A DNA stretch of 53,254 nt from an uncultured Eubacteriales bacterium. Its GTDB lineage: Bacteria; Bacillota; Clostridia; Christensenellales; Aristaeellaceae. The stretch's first letter is position 1. Each line of letters begins with the position of its first letter. The notes under the pieces are model-generated. The model searched no databases and was not told the DNA's origin. It worked only from the letters and a program-made list of their open reading frames with translations. The stretch spans positions 1 to 53,254 of the forward strand of contig OMYT01000034.1 in NCBI GenBank assembly GCA_900315315.1, in the 5' to 3' direction. Below, piece by piece: positions 7,101 to 14,800 of this stretch. Made by a program: the position numbers and the translations under genes.

Positions 7101-7265
7101 TCACGATATTATTATTGCTTCATATTCATCTTCCGTTTCGGGAAAGTATTCAACCTTACTTACCTTCACCTGATACAGTCCGATGCGGATGTAAACTTCC
7201 GGATTCCAAAGTCCGTCTGACATTTCTACGTCTTCAAGCTGTTCCATGAATGTTCCAATATCCAT
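7101..7265 (-). CDS. Hypothetical 54-residue protein
   Basis: It starts MDIGTFMEQLEDVEMSDGLW and continues with a beta-like YIRIGLYQVKVSKVEY. It has a good ribosome site (GAGGTGATGGG). No family is recognised. Confidence 0.5.
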   Translation of the reverse strand: MDIGTFMEQLEDVEMSDGLWNPEVYIRIGLYQVKVSKVEYFPETEDEYEAIIIS

Positions 7266-7274
7266 CCCATCACC

Positions 7275-7493
7275 TCAAATACAATAAAACCTGCCAGTTC
7301 TGGCTTTAAGCTGTTCCTCTGTCTCTCCCTGTGCGTTCAGACCGCATTTCGGACAGATTGCATTGGGCAGTACATTATCGTAATAATTCGCATCAGAATA
7401 GCCCCATGCTTCATACTCATATCCACACTTGTCGCACTGAAAAACTGCCTTGAAATCATTCCTGTATCTGTATGTTATGTTCTTAATTGTCAT
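7275..7493 (-). CDS. Zinc-ribbon hypothetical protein
   Basis: 72 residues with QCDKCGYEYEAWG and NAICPKCGLNAQG, two CxxC knuckles in the order typical of zinc ribbons. The function is unknown. Confidence 0.6.
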   Translation of the reverse strand: MTIKNITYRYRNDFKAVFQCDKCGYEYEAWGYSDANYYDNVLPNAICPKCGLNAQGETEEQLKARTGRFYCI

Positions 7494-7517
7494 ATCGTTT
7501 TACTCCTTTTATCTGTC

Positions 7518-7967
7518 TTACTCCGTAACTCCTCTGTATCCACTGACCTCGCACATCAGCTCATAAGCGTGTAAAATGTTCTTCAACGCCCGCAGACTAT
7601 CCCATTCGGTGTCTTTCCGGATGGCCTCGAAAAGATTGCAGTCAATGAATTCCGCCACGCTGTAAGCCATCCCCGGATCAAGAATGCAAAGCGGGATGCT
7701 TTCGTCGTCCATGATGATCTCTTCGGGTTCTTCTACAAACTCTTCTGCAACCTCAGCTTCCGTCTCTTCAACAGCAGGCTCTTCCACCTTTTCCTGTTTT
7801 TTAGCATACCGTAATGCCCTCCCGTCTACTTTCTCGCCGTGATCCGCAAGCCACTGAGCCATCTCGGTTCTCGTGCATTCGTTCAGATCCGCCAGTACAT
7901 CAATCTGTGCCTTCTGGTTCCTCGCTGTCCTGTAGCTGATTAAGATCTCATTGTCGCCCATGTTCAT
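7518..7967 (-). CDS. Hypothetical protein with acidic linker
   Basis: 149 residues. An N-terminal domain (SYRTARNQKAQIDVLADLNE) resembles a short helix-turn-helix and is joined by a Glu-rich low-complexity linker (about residues 60-88) to a C-terminal helical part ending KNILHAYELM. GGAGG lies 8 nt upstream of the ATG. It overlaps the NrdG-like gene by 4 nt. Confidence 0.6.
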   Translation of the reverse strand: MNMGDNEILISYRTARNQKAQIDVLADLNECTRTEMAQWLADHGEKVDGRALRYAKKQEKVEEPAVEETEAEVAEEFVEEPEEIIMDDESIPLCILDPGMAYSVAEFIDCNLFEAIRKDTEWDSLRALKNILHAYELMCEVSGYRGVTE

Positions 7968-8431
7968 TTATCATACCTCCATACATTGTTCACTTTACGC
8001 CATATCCTCTGGTTACTGCTTCCCCTGTACAGTGCCGGAGGAAGGTCCTTATTGTACTTGCCGTCCACGATGACATCCAGATATTCCAGTACAGGATCAT
8101 TAATGATATCCTGGAACAGATACCCCGTATACATCCAGATGCTCTTTCCTGTCTCTGCCTTCAGATGCTGGCATATCAGCCGTATTTCGCCCCTATTTGC
8201 CGGGAACATCGGGTCACCGCCCGACAGTGTCAGACCGTCAATGTGGGGCTTCTGGAGGCATTTTAGAAGGTCTGACAGCGTGTTCGTCGTCATTGTTTTG
8301 CCATACTTCGGATCCTGCAGGTCCGGATTCTGGCAGCCATCACAGTGATGGTTGCATCCGGTCACCCATAAGACCGTCCGGCAGCCTTCGCCGTTGACGA
8401 AGCTGGACTTTGTGATTTCTGCGTATCTCAT
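7964..8431 (-). CDS. nrdG: Radical SAM activase, NrdG-like
   Basis: 155 residues, the usual size for the activating enzyme of anaerobic ribonucleotide reductase. The CNHHCDGC motif (CxxxCxxC) would hold the 4Fe-4S cluster that cleaves S-adenosylmethionine. LTLSGGDPMF is the GGE-like SAM motif and TGYLFQDI the usual late motif. It would install a glycyl radical on NrdD and so support dNTP supply in anaerobic cells. No nrdD lies nearby, so the partner is either the host enzyme or a phage gene outside the window. Confidence 0.9.
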   Translation of the reverse strand: MRYAEITKSSFVNGEGCRTVLWVTGCNHHCDGCQNPDLQDPKYGKTMTTNTLSDLLKCLQKPHIDGLTLSGGDPMFPANRGEIRLICQHLKAETGKSIWMYTGYLFQDIINDPVLEYLDVIVDGKYNKDLPPALYRGSSNQRIWRKVNNVWRYDK

Positions 8432-8721
8432 GATTCGTCCTCCAGTTCACACAAGAACGCGCAGTTCGTACAAATATGCCATAAGTGCGGAAGCCCGCTC
8501 TCTTCATCAACCGATTTCGGGTCATCCAGATAAGCCATCAAATGGCGGAACAGGGCTTCGCGGTATCTTTGTGGCTCGACCTGCTTCCAGTTGTCAGGAC
8601 CGCCGACAGGGTATTTCTCGCATCCATACCGCCGTACTTCTGCGATGTCCCAGATGATTCTGCGTGGCACCAGACTCAACCTCGGCTTCCCTGCGTCCTT
8701 CTTTGCCTCCTGATTATTCAT
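8428..8721 (-). CDS. dATP/dGTP diphosphohydrolase-like protein (DUF5664, MazZ-related)
   Basis: 97 residues. AGKPRLSLVPRRIIWDIAEV, YPVGGPDNWKQV, YREALFRHLMAYL and SGLPHLWHICTNCAFL are hallmarks of the family first called DUF5664, now dATP/dGTP diphosphohydrolase. The conserved Glu and Asp residues of an all-alpha NTP pyrophosphatase are visible. The family includes MazZ of 2-aminoadenine phages, but no purZ is seen here, so simple nucleotide-pool control is more likely. It sits beside the NrdG-like gene. Confidence 0.8.
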   Translation of the reverse strand: MNNQEAKKDAGKPRLSLVPRRIIWDIAEVRRYGCEKYPVGGPDNWKQVEPQRYREALFRHLMAYLDDPKSVDEESGLPHLWHICTNCAFLCELEDES

Positions 8722-8953
8722 TATTCACGTCCTCCGTCTCCAGCCATTCAAGCCAGGATTCCAGTGTTCCGCCCTGATCGGCGAACAATTTGGCAAGCTC
8801 CCTGTCTGACATGTTCCGCACCCGGTCGGCCTTCGTGATTGGTTCCCAGTGCGGATGATCCGGATTGTCTGAACACGGAACAAGCCCGCCCCAGCATTTT
8901 TCCAGGAACTCCTTGCTGGCTCCCAGGTGGCAGTTATCACAGGTTTTCGTCAT
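8714..8953 (-). CDS. Hypothetical Cys-containing protein
   Basis: 79 residues. TCDNCHLGASKEFLEKCWGG and a later PCSDNPDHPHW could bind a metal. The C-terminal half is helical (SDRELAKLFADQGGTLESWL). It overlaps both neighbours and is of unknown function. Confidence 0.6.
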   Translation of the reverse strand: MTKTCDNCHLGASKEFLEKCWGGLVPCSDNPDHPHWEPITKADRVRNMSDRELAKLFADQGGTLESWLEWLETEDVNNE

Positions 8954-9105
8954 TTACGATCGTCCTCCTCTCTGGTAATCTGGGCGATATACTCTTTCAG
9001 TGTGTCGTTGTGTGGTTTCTGGGGCTCCATCCTGTCAGCGATCCGCTCAAGGGCTCTGGCGATGCGTTTGTAGGTCTCTAACAGTTCACGGTCGTATACT
9101 GTCAT
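8950..9105 (-). CDS. Hypothetical 51-residue helical protein
   Basis: It starts MTVYDRELLETYKRIARALE and continues as a charged helix. The stop overlaps the next start (ATGA). It probably forms a coiled coil; the role is unknown. Confidence 0.5.
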   Translation of the reverse strand: MTVYDRELLETYKRIARALERIADRMEPQKPHNDTLKEYIAQITREEDDRK

Positions 9106-9109
9106 TCGC

Positions 9110-9361
9110 TTACCTCCCTCCGGATCCGTACGGTGTCAGGTCACACCATGCGTGTACTGTGATGTTTTCTACGGGAGTATAATTCAGGTTCTCGTCGTGG
9201 AAATACCATCCATCTCCCTCATACCATTCTGCCAGTACAAAAGCATGGTCATATGTCACGTTGCTAAATCCTCCGGAAACGGTGACAACTGTTATGTCGC
9301 CTTCCTTTGGCATTTTCTCTTCCGGCGTGTACCATGTTACAAATACCTGTCGCTCAATCAT
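9110..9361 (-). CDS. Hypothetical protein, DUF551-like
   Basis: 83 residues. WYTPEEKMPKEGDITVVTVS at the start and ENITVHAWCDLTPYG at the end recall the 'W-x-P-x-E-x-x-P' opening and 'V-x-W' ending of DUF551 phage proteins. The function is not known. Confidence 0.55.
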   Translation of the reverse strand: MIERQVFVTWYTPEEKMPKEGDITVVTVSGGFSNVTYDHAFVLAEWYEGDGWYFHDENLNYTPVENITVHAWCDLTPYGSGGR

Positions 9362-9977
9362 TCGCTTCCACCTCCAACCCGAACCTTCTCATAAGGCCGA
9401 CGATCTCTTCCACACTCTTCCTGCCCATGTTCCGGATCTTGATCAGGTCAGTAGCAGTCTTGCCTTCCAGATCTCCCACTGTCTTGTATCCTGCACGGCT
9501 GAGACAGGTAAATGCTCTTGTGCTGAGTCCGACTTCCCCGATGTGTGCGCCAAGATCCTTGTTCTCTATCGCCCACTCTCTGGCTTCCTTCTGTGCGATC
9601 AGCTCCTCGATCAGCCTCCCGCAGATCTGCTGTGGTGCGTCAAAGTCGATCTGGCAGTACACATGGATCCGGTCATCCATCTTGACGGAAGAGATCTTAA
9701 TGTACTTGCCCTTGTCGTGGTAGTCCGGAACCATATAACCGGAAAGTCCGTGCTTAACCCTTGCTTCCCGCATGATATCGTACCAGGTATCTATCCAGAT
9801 CCTGTCCGCTTCTTCTTTTGCGTAGCTCTGGAGGTACTTCCAATTGTAATCGCCCAGGAACTCAAACTTTTCGATTCTCTTGTCGATTGCTTCCCGGATA
9901 TCGTTCCGGATGTTCTCCCGGTAAGATCTCCGTTTTCCGGCTGTTGATAATGGGATCTCGTCAATCTGCTGTATCAT
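9354..9977 (-). CDS. Protein with RNA polymerase alpha-CTD-like domain
   Basis: 207 residues. The last 60 (IGEVGLSTRAFTCLSRAGYK, then DLIKIRNMGRKSVEEI) align by eye with the helix-hairpin-helix C-terminal domain of bacterial RpoA. The Arg equivalent to E. coli R265 and the GRKS loop are kept, while N268 is replaced by Thr. The N-terminal 140 residues match nothing I recognise. It may bind UP-like DNA or compete with alpha, and so may steer host polymerase. The start MIQQIDEIP was chosen at 9977. Confidence 0.7.
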   Translation of the reverse strand: MIQQIDEIPLSTAGKRRSYRENIRNDIREAIDKRIEKFEFLGDYNWKYLQSYAKEEADRIWIDTWYDIMREARVKHGLSGYMVPDYHDKGKYIKISSVKMDDRIHVYCQIDFDAPQQICGRLIEELIAQKEAREWAIENKDLGAHIGEVGLSTRAFTCLSRAGYKTVGDLEGKTATDLIKIRNMGRKSVEEIVGLMRRFGLEVEAND

Positions 9978-10146
9978 TCGCTTCCTGTCTCCTTTCAAAA
10001 ATATCCATACATTCCTCGCAGTTCCCGCCGCTCCACAGTATGGGACAAAGTACATACCCATCTGCGAAGCGTGTTACGACTGCTTCAAAACAGTCTTCCA
10101 GGCGAGCGTCGCCGTGGTCGATGTTGTCTGCTGTTTCTATCCTCAT
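9961..10146 (-). CDS. Hypothetical 61-residue protein
   Basis: It starts MRIETADNIDHGDARLEDCF and contains LCPILWSGGNCEECMDIF, with a CxxC pair that could bind zinc. The ATG overlaps the upstream stop. Unknown. Confidence 0.5.
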   Translation of the reverse strand: MRIETADNIDHGDARLEDCFEAVVTRFADGYVLCPILWSGGNCEECMDIFERRQEANDTAD

Positions 10147-10835
10147 TGTATCCAATACTCCTGTGGTACTTCGTCCAGCATCTTGTCCAGTTTCCTTACT
10201 TCGCTGTCATATTTGTACTGGAAGTGCATTGATGAAGATTCCGCCTTTTCGTACTGTTCTTCGATTGCCTTGAACAACTTCAGCACCTGCATGTTCTTTT
10301 CCCGCAGGATATCAAGTGACGCTTCCAGACAGTCATAACGGTACCTGACCGAAACATATTGCGAGTATACCTTCAGGCACGCTCCGACAGCTTCCAAAAG
10401 CTCCTTCTTTGTCAGCCTGCAGATTCTCTTTTCCGCTTCATCCTCTGCGTATTTGTACTCGTATGGCAGAAGTCCGAAGTAATCCTGCTCGTAGCTGTCC
10501 CATCCGCCATAACCGCCCATGTAATCGGCTCCTGCAGCAGGGAACAGGTCATCAAAACAGTCTGGGACATACTCGTTGTTAAGGTCTTCCTGGAACATTT
10601 CCATTTCTGCTGCCAGATCCGAAAATGCCATCTTGAATTCGTAGGCTTCGTCCTCGTCGCCATCCAGTGCGTTCACAAGATTGTCTTCGTCATCCGCAAA
10701 CCACTGGACGTCTGTGACGGTCTCTTCCATCTCGTACAGTTCCTCACAGAGAAAAGCATAATTCATATTCACGGCAATCGGCTTTTTGTACCGAAGCTGT
10801 TTCGCTTTGTATTGCTTCTTTTCTTCCGATGTCAT
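10143..10835 (-). CDS. Hypothetical protein, helical, acidic
   Basis: 230 residues from MTSEEKKQYKAKQLRYKKPI. It has a basic start, a strongly acidic middle (WFADDEDNLVNALDGDEDEA) and a long C-terminal helix (residues about 165-220) likely to be a coiled coil. No known family. The length and overlap pattern fit the operon. Confidence 0.6.
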   Translation of the reverse strand: MTSEEKKQYKAKQLRYKKPIAVNMNYAFLCEELYEMEETVTDVQWFADDEDNLVNALDGDEDEAYEFKMAFSDLAAEMEMFQEDLNNEYVPDCFDDLFPAAGADYMGGYGGWDSYEQDYFGLLPYEYKYAEDEAEKRICRLTKKELLEAVGACLKVYSQYVSVRYRYDCLEASLDILREKNMQVLKLFKAIEEQYEKAESSSMHFQYKYDSEVRKLDKMLDEVPQEYWIQ

Positions 10836-10836
10836 A

Positions 10837-11106
10837 TCATGCAAACCTCGCCCCGCTGGCACACTTCACGGCCTTGATCCCTGGCATGGTGACTGTCCTG
10901 CTTCCAGTGCGTGTCTTCTTTGGCGGTTCCTGTTTCTGATTCTGTTTCGGCCGTCCGACTTTTGCAGGCGGGAAGCCGTACTCTTTCCGGATGCGGGCAA
11001 GGGTGGATTTGCTCATTCTCAGCTCGAAGCATATCTGCTCGTTTGTGAGATTCTGCTTCAGAAGCTGGACGGCCTTCCGGCGTTTCTCTTCACTGATTCG
11101 GCTCAT
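10837..11106 (-). CDS. HTH protein with AT-hook-like tail
   Basis: 89 residues from MSRISEEKRRKAVQLLKQNL. Residues 5-45 form a helix-turn-helix (NEQICFELRMSKSTLARIRK). A basic tail with GRPK follows, like the core of an AT-hook. It is probably a DNA-binding regulator. It overlaps the upstream gene at ATG/TGA. Confidence 0.65.
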   Translation of the reverse strand: MSRISEEKRRKAVQLLKQNLTNEQICFELRMSKSTLARIRKEYGFPPAKVGRPKQNQKQEPPKKTRTGSRTVTMPGIKAVKCASGARFA

Positions 11107-11546
11107 TATCTCCCGCCCTTCTCTTTCCACATCTCCAGAAGCTTTCCTAGCATCTCATACCCTTCATGCCCCCACACCTGGGATTCCCGGTATGTGTAAT
11201 CACCTGTATGCTCAAGTACACCGTCTATGTATTCATAGTCACCCAGTTCGATAGTCGCCAATGTCTGCCGGCCGTTCTCGTCCCTTCCGAACACATTCAA
11301 TCTGGGGCTTGAAAACCGGTATCCGATCTCCACATACCGGTTCTTCCGTTTGTCTATTCCGGTCTTCCCGTCATGGAAGATGATCGTGATCATGTCGTCT
11401 TTGCCGAACTGGGCTTTCAAGCTGTTATTCATGCCCTTCCAGATACCTTCATAGATATCCTGGATCTTTATATGCTGCAGGCCCCATTCCTCGGCAATCT
11501 GTTTGCCAATATCACGCAGTGCCTGGACTGCTGTTTTTCTGTTCAT
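11106..11546 (-). CDS. Hypothetical phage protein
   Basis: 146 residues. An N-terminal helix (KTAVQALRDIGKQIAEEWGL) is followed by a beta-rich central part (MITIIFHDGKTGIDKR, YVEIGYRFSSPRLNVFGR). Unknown function. Confidence 0.55.
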   Translation of the reverse strand: MNRKTAVQALRDIGKQIAEEWGLQHIKIQDIYEGIWKGMNNSLKAQFGKDDMITIIFHDGKTGIDKRKNRYVEIGYRFSSPRLNVFGRDENGRQTLATIELGDYEYIDGVLEHTGDYTYRESQVWGHEGYEMLGKLLEMWKEKGGR

Positions 11547-11709
11547 TGCTTTCTCCTTTCTTCGGTCTCCACCACAGGCAGCACCTGCAGGTGTCTTTGC
11601 TGACCACGCATACGCCCTTCACCAATTTCACATGCCGGCAGGACGGCTTTACAAATACCGCATACTGCCCGACGGATTCCGCATGGACGCAACTCTTATA
11701 CTTTTCCAT
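11512..11709 (-). CDS. Hypothetical Cys-rich small protein
   Basis: 65 residues starting MEKYKSCVHAESVGQYAVFV with seven cysteines (HAESV, SCRHVK, CVVSKDTCRCCLW). GAGGTGGGGACC precedes the ATG. Its last 35 nt overlap the start of the next gene. The metal-binding role is a guess. Confidence 0.5.
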   Translation of the reverse strand: MEKYKSCVHAESVGQYAVFVKPSCRHVKLVKGVCVVSKDTCRCCLWWRPKKGESNEQKNSSPGTA

Positions 11710-12334
11710 CTGGTCCCCACCTCTCGATCGCTGTCCGGATTCCAGACAGGAAATCATAGGTTGCGATCTTGTCGTACTGGTTGTCATACTCACAGATCAC
11801 ATACCCATCATGGTCGATGATCTTACCGTCTTCCGCTTTGAAGTCCAACGCCCTCAGCATTTCCTTCCAGAGAGATTCATCCACCAGATCTACTTCCGTG
11901 TAGATGTCCTCCGGGTCTGGATGCGCGTAAACTTTTCCGACATGCTCGCCATTGATATTACTGGTGTCCATATTCAGCTTCAGGTCAGTCTTCAGCTCCT
12001 CAATCAGATCCGCCCAATAAGCCCATCCGTGGTCAAGATAGGCCACTAGCTTTTCAAAGGCCTCAATCGCTTTCTGGCAGCGTTTCTGCCCGAAGCCGAA
12101 AGTATCATGCAGGATGGCAATAAAGGCGACCTCCGTCATCTGGCTCATGGTCTTTTTCATCTGCTCGGTCACTCTGTCCATCTCCGTCGCCGTCATGTGG
12201 GTGTTGATCTGCGTGGCGCCCCTTAACCGGATCTCTCGTTCCAGTCCCTCGATGCCCTCGGCCTTCACGATCTTGTAGGCGATCGCAAGGCCCTCGTTCC
12301 GCATTCGCAGGATCTCATTCTCTCGTCTGCCCAT
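11696..12334 (-). CDS. Hypothetical phage protein
   Basis: 212 residues. The first half is helical (RRENEILRMRNEGLAIAYKI; KKTMSQMTEVAFIAILHDTF), with GFGQKRCQKAIEAFEKLV typical of a recurrent phage family. The second half is acidic and ends in IERWGPDGKV. The function is unknown. Confidence 0.6.
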   Translation of the reverse strand: MGRRENEILRMRNEGLAIAYKIVKAEGIEGLEREIRLRGATQINTHMTATEMDRVTEQMKKTMSQMTEVAFIAILHDTFGFGQKRCQKAIEAFEKLVAYLDHGWAYWADLIEELKTDLKLNMDTSNINGEHVGKVYAHPDPEDIYTEVDLVDESLWKEMLRALDFKAEDGKIIDHDGYVICEYDNQYDKIATYDFLSGIRTAIERWGPDGKV

Positions 12335-12572
12335 CTCTCCTCCTCAACGTAAACTCCTTACCCCGTCTGGACCCTTCCCGTGGTTTGAACTTGCCAAGCC
12401 GGATGCAATCGTACGGATGGCATAACCTGGAATGTCCGGTCATAAGGCCGTATTCACAAGTGCGGTTTTTGATGTACTCACCCGTCGTTAAATATTCGCA
12501 GTGGCGGCAGACCTCGCGTTTGTGCTGATTGATCTCGGCTTCTGTTAACATGGACCATGGCTTATTGATCAT
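12315..12572 (-). CDS. Hypothetical zinc-binding protein
   Basis: 85 residues. CRHCEYLTTGEYIKNRTCEY and CHPYDCIRLGKFKPR supply five cysteines and several histidines, a likely zinc site. The C-terminus is basic. Unknown. Confidence 0.6.
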   Translation of the reverse strand: MINKPWSMLTEAEINQHKREVCRHCEYLTTGEYIKNRTCEYGLMTGHSRLCHPYDCIRLGKFKPREGSRRGKEFTLRRRDGQTRE

Positions 12573-12820
12573 TTTTCAGCCTCCCACTGGATCTTGTTGT
12601 CCCATGGGCTTCCTTTGCACTTACCATGCCAGAAGTATGCCGTCTGCCGTTTCGTTACGCTGAACCCAATGTCGCTCAGATCTGAATCACTTTTAATCTT
12701 TTTTCCGCATTTCTGGCAGATAACCGAATACTCTCCCGGCACGCGTCCCTGGGGCAGCCGGTCACAGTGTCCGTACTTTTTTATCATCGCCAGTTTTTCT
12801 TTATTAAGGTCCATGCTCAT
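12569..12820 (-). CDS. Hypothetical zinc-ribbon protein
   Basis: 83 residues. ICQKCGKKIKSDSDLSDIGF provides one CxxC, and FWHGKCKGSPW completes a possible site. It overlaps the helicase stop by 4 nt, with AAAGGAG just before the ATG. Confidence 0.55.
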   Translation of the reverse strand: MSMDLNKEKLAMIKKYGHCDRLPQGRVPGEYSVICQKCGKKIKSDSDLSDIGFSVTKRQTAYFWHGKCKGSPWDNKIQWEAEK

Positions 12821-14220
12821 GCTTCTCCTTTCTGTATGCTTCTGATCCTTGCCTTCAGGCTGTCCAGCATATACTGCTGTGCCTCGTCTTTCCGGCCCAG
12901 GGCCTTTATAACATCCGCGTCCCTCGTCCCCTGGGATACGAGGTGGTGAATGATCACTGTCTCTTTCTGCCCCTGCCGGTGCAGCCGTGCATTTGCCTGT
13001 ACATACTGCTCATAGTTCCACGTAAGGCCGAACCAGATGACATGGCTTCCGCCGGCCTGCAGGTTCAGGCCGTATGATGCGGACGCCGGATGTGCCAGGA
13101 GGACGTCGATCTCTCCGCAGTTCCATGCCTCGATCGCGTCAGGACCGTCAAGTGTACACGCTACGATCCTGGGCGTGTCGTGCATCCTCTTAAGGATCCT
13201 GTCCATGTCATGCTGGAACTGATAAAACACCAGGGCGCTCTTTCCTCGTTCTTTCAGCCCCTCGATCAGTTCTGACAGTGCGTCCAGCTTGCAGTCGTGG
13301 ATATGGTGGACAGTCCTGTTCTCATCGTAGACGGCACCATTCGACAGCTGCAGCAATTTCGTAGACAGCGCCGCTGCGCTCATCGCTGTTACCATCTCCT
13401 CGTCTTCCGGAAGCTCCAGCACCATCTGTCTCTCCATCTCCCGGTAAGCTTTTTCCGCTTTCGGGTCCAGTACGACAGGAATGGTGTCATACACCATATC
13501 CGGAAGAGTAAGATAATCCTCGGCCTTCATACTGATACAGATATCCGATATCTTTTTCAGGATCGTTTCCTCAGATCCTTTCTTTGGCCGGTATGAGAAG
13601 ATCTGCCCGTAGGATCCGCGGAGGTCCGGTTCAAAATAAATATCCCGGAACCAGGTGTACCTTTTCTGCAGCCGTTCCCCTCCGTCCAACAGGAAGATCT
13701 GGCTCCAGATATCCATCAGGCCGTTCGGTGTGGGAGTCCCGGTCAGGAGGACCATTCTCCGGATGTGGCCGTTCTCTGCTGCCAGTGCCTTGAACCGCTT
13801 CGCCGTATGGCTCTTGAAGCTTGACGCTTCGTCCACGATTACCATGTCGAACGGCCAGTCATTCCGGTACAGATCCTTTAGCCATACCACGTTCTCACGG
13901 TTCACCACGTAAACGTCGGCGGTTCTTTCCAATGCCTCTTTCCTTTGCTTTTCTGTGCCCAGTACCGTGCTGATCCGGAGGTCCCGCAGGTGGTCCCATT
14001 TCCCGGCTTCCGTTCCCCAGGTTCCTTCTGCTACTTTTTTCGGTGCGATCACAAGTGCTTTCGTTACCTGCAGCCGTTCATATTTCAGGATCCGGACAGC
14101 TGTCAGGCTGATCACTGTCTTGCCTCAGCCGAGGCCCATATCCAGGAATAACCCGACGCGGGGCATCTGAAGGATCTTCTCAATGCAATGCTTCTGGTAA
14201 TCGTATGGTATGAACTTCAT
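12817..14220 (-). CDS. SNF2-family DNA helicase interrupted by UGA in Walker A
   Basis: A superfamily 2 translocase of the phage replication module. The ATG at 14220 overlaps the VRR-NUC stop (ATGA) and gives MKFIPYDYQKHCIEKILQ, a Q-motif-like start, then LFLDMGLG. An in-frame TGA at 14125-14123 follows, and the frame continues GKTVISLTAVRIL. Downstream motifs are intact: the DEAS box (VIVDEASSFK), TGTPTPNG, a helicase C domain and QANARLHRQGQKETV. Without the two codons TGA-GGC the motif would be canonical DMGLGKT. If translation does not cross the UGA, only a 432-codon fragment lacking motif I could be made (from GTG 14115), and the gene is broken. Confidence 0.75.
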
Positions 14221-14546
14221 GGCATCACCTCCTTCTGGTACCGCTTCGCCAGACAATCTGCCCTGTATGACCATCCGGTCTGACGGAGGAAATCAATCAG
14301 TCCGTTCATTCCGCGGATTACTATCACTTCCTGCCCCAGATCGGCCAGGACTTTGTGCTGGATCTTCTGCTGCGCGCTTAACCTTCCGTTGTCTGTCTTC
14401 AGTTCCACGAAGCAGACCGTCCCTCCCGGAAAGAACACGATCCGGTCAGGCACCCCGTCGTTACCCGGGCTTACCCACTTGTATGCTTTCCCTCCGATTT
14501 TCTTCACCTCACTCACGAGGATCCTCTCCAGTTCGCTTTCTTTCAT
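14217..14546 (-). CDS. VRR-NUC nuclease
   Basis: 109 residues, the usual size of stand-alone phage VRR-NUC proteins (PD-(D/E)xK fold). GDGVPDRIVF-type sequence (PGNDGVPDRIVFFPGG) followed by VCFVELKTDNGRLSAQQ gives the D...ExK catalytic residues. It lies between the prim-pol/VapE and SNF2 genes, as in many Firmicutes phages. It probably processes branched DNA during replication or packaging. Confidence 0.85.
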   Translation of the reverse strand: MKESELERILVSEVKKIGGKAYKWVSPGNDGVPDRIVFFPGGTVCFVELKTDNGRLSAQQKIQHKVLADLGQEVIVIRGMNGLIDFLRQTGWSYRADCLAKRYQKEVMP

Positions 14547-14574
14547 CTTTGTAAACCTCGCGCACGCGCGTTAT

Positions 14575-14800
14575 TATGTTATTTTTAATTAGGGCATTTA
14601 GGGGATTATATATTCCCCTAATTTCTCTTTTTTTATATACTCTATATAGATATGGTTTACACGGTTTACAATGCCTTAAAACCTAGTATTTATAAGGGTT
14701 TAGGCTGTAAACCGGGTATCGTTTACACGGTTTACAGCGTTGACAAGTGCCTGTAAACGGTGTAATCCATGTAAATCGCAGGTAAACTGTCCGGTTTACA
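14575..14800. other. AT-rich stretch with GGTTTACA iterons, candidate replication origin
   Basis: This 249-nt gap begins with an AT-rich block (14575-14655). Repeated GTTTACACGGTTTACA units follow at about 14655-14670 and 14721-14736. Single or inverted GTTTAC/GTAAAC copies lie near 14706, 14752, 14781 and 14793. The pattern of a melting region plus iterons inside the replication operon is what a phage origin looks like. The left end of the prim-pol gene reaches into the last copies. Confidence 0.5.

Noticed and set aside
8428-8721. MazZ of a 2-aminoadenine (Z) genome system
   Set aside because: The family fits, but PurZ and a DpoZ-type polymerase are absent; family A polymerase motifs look ordinary.
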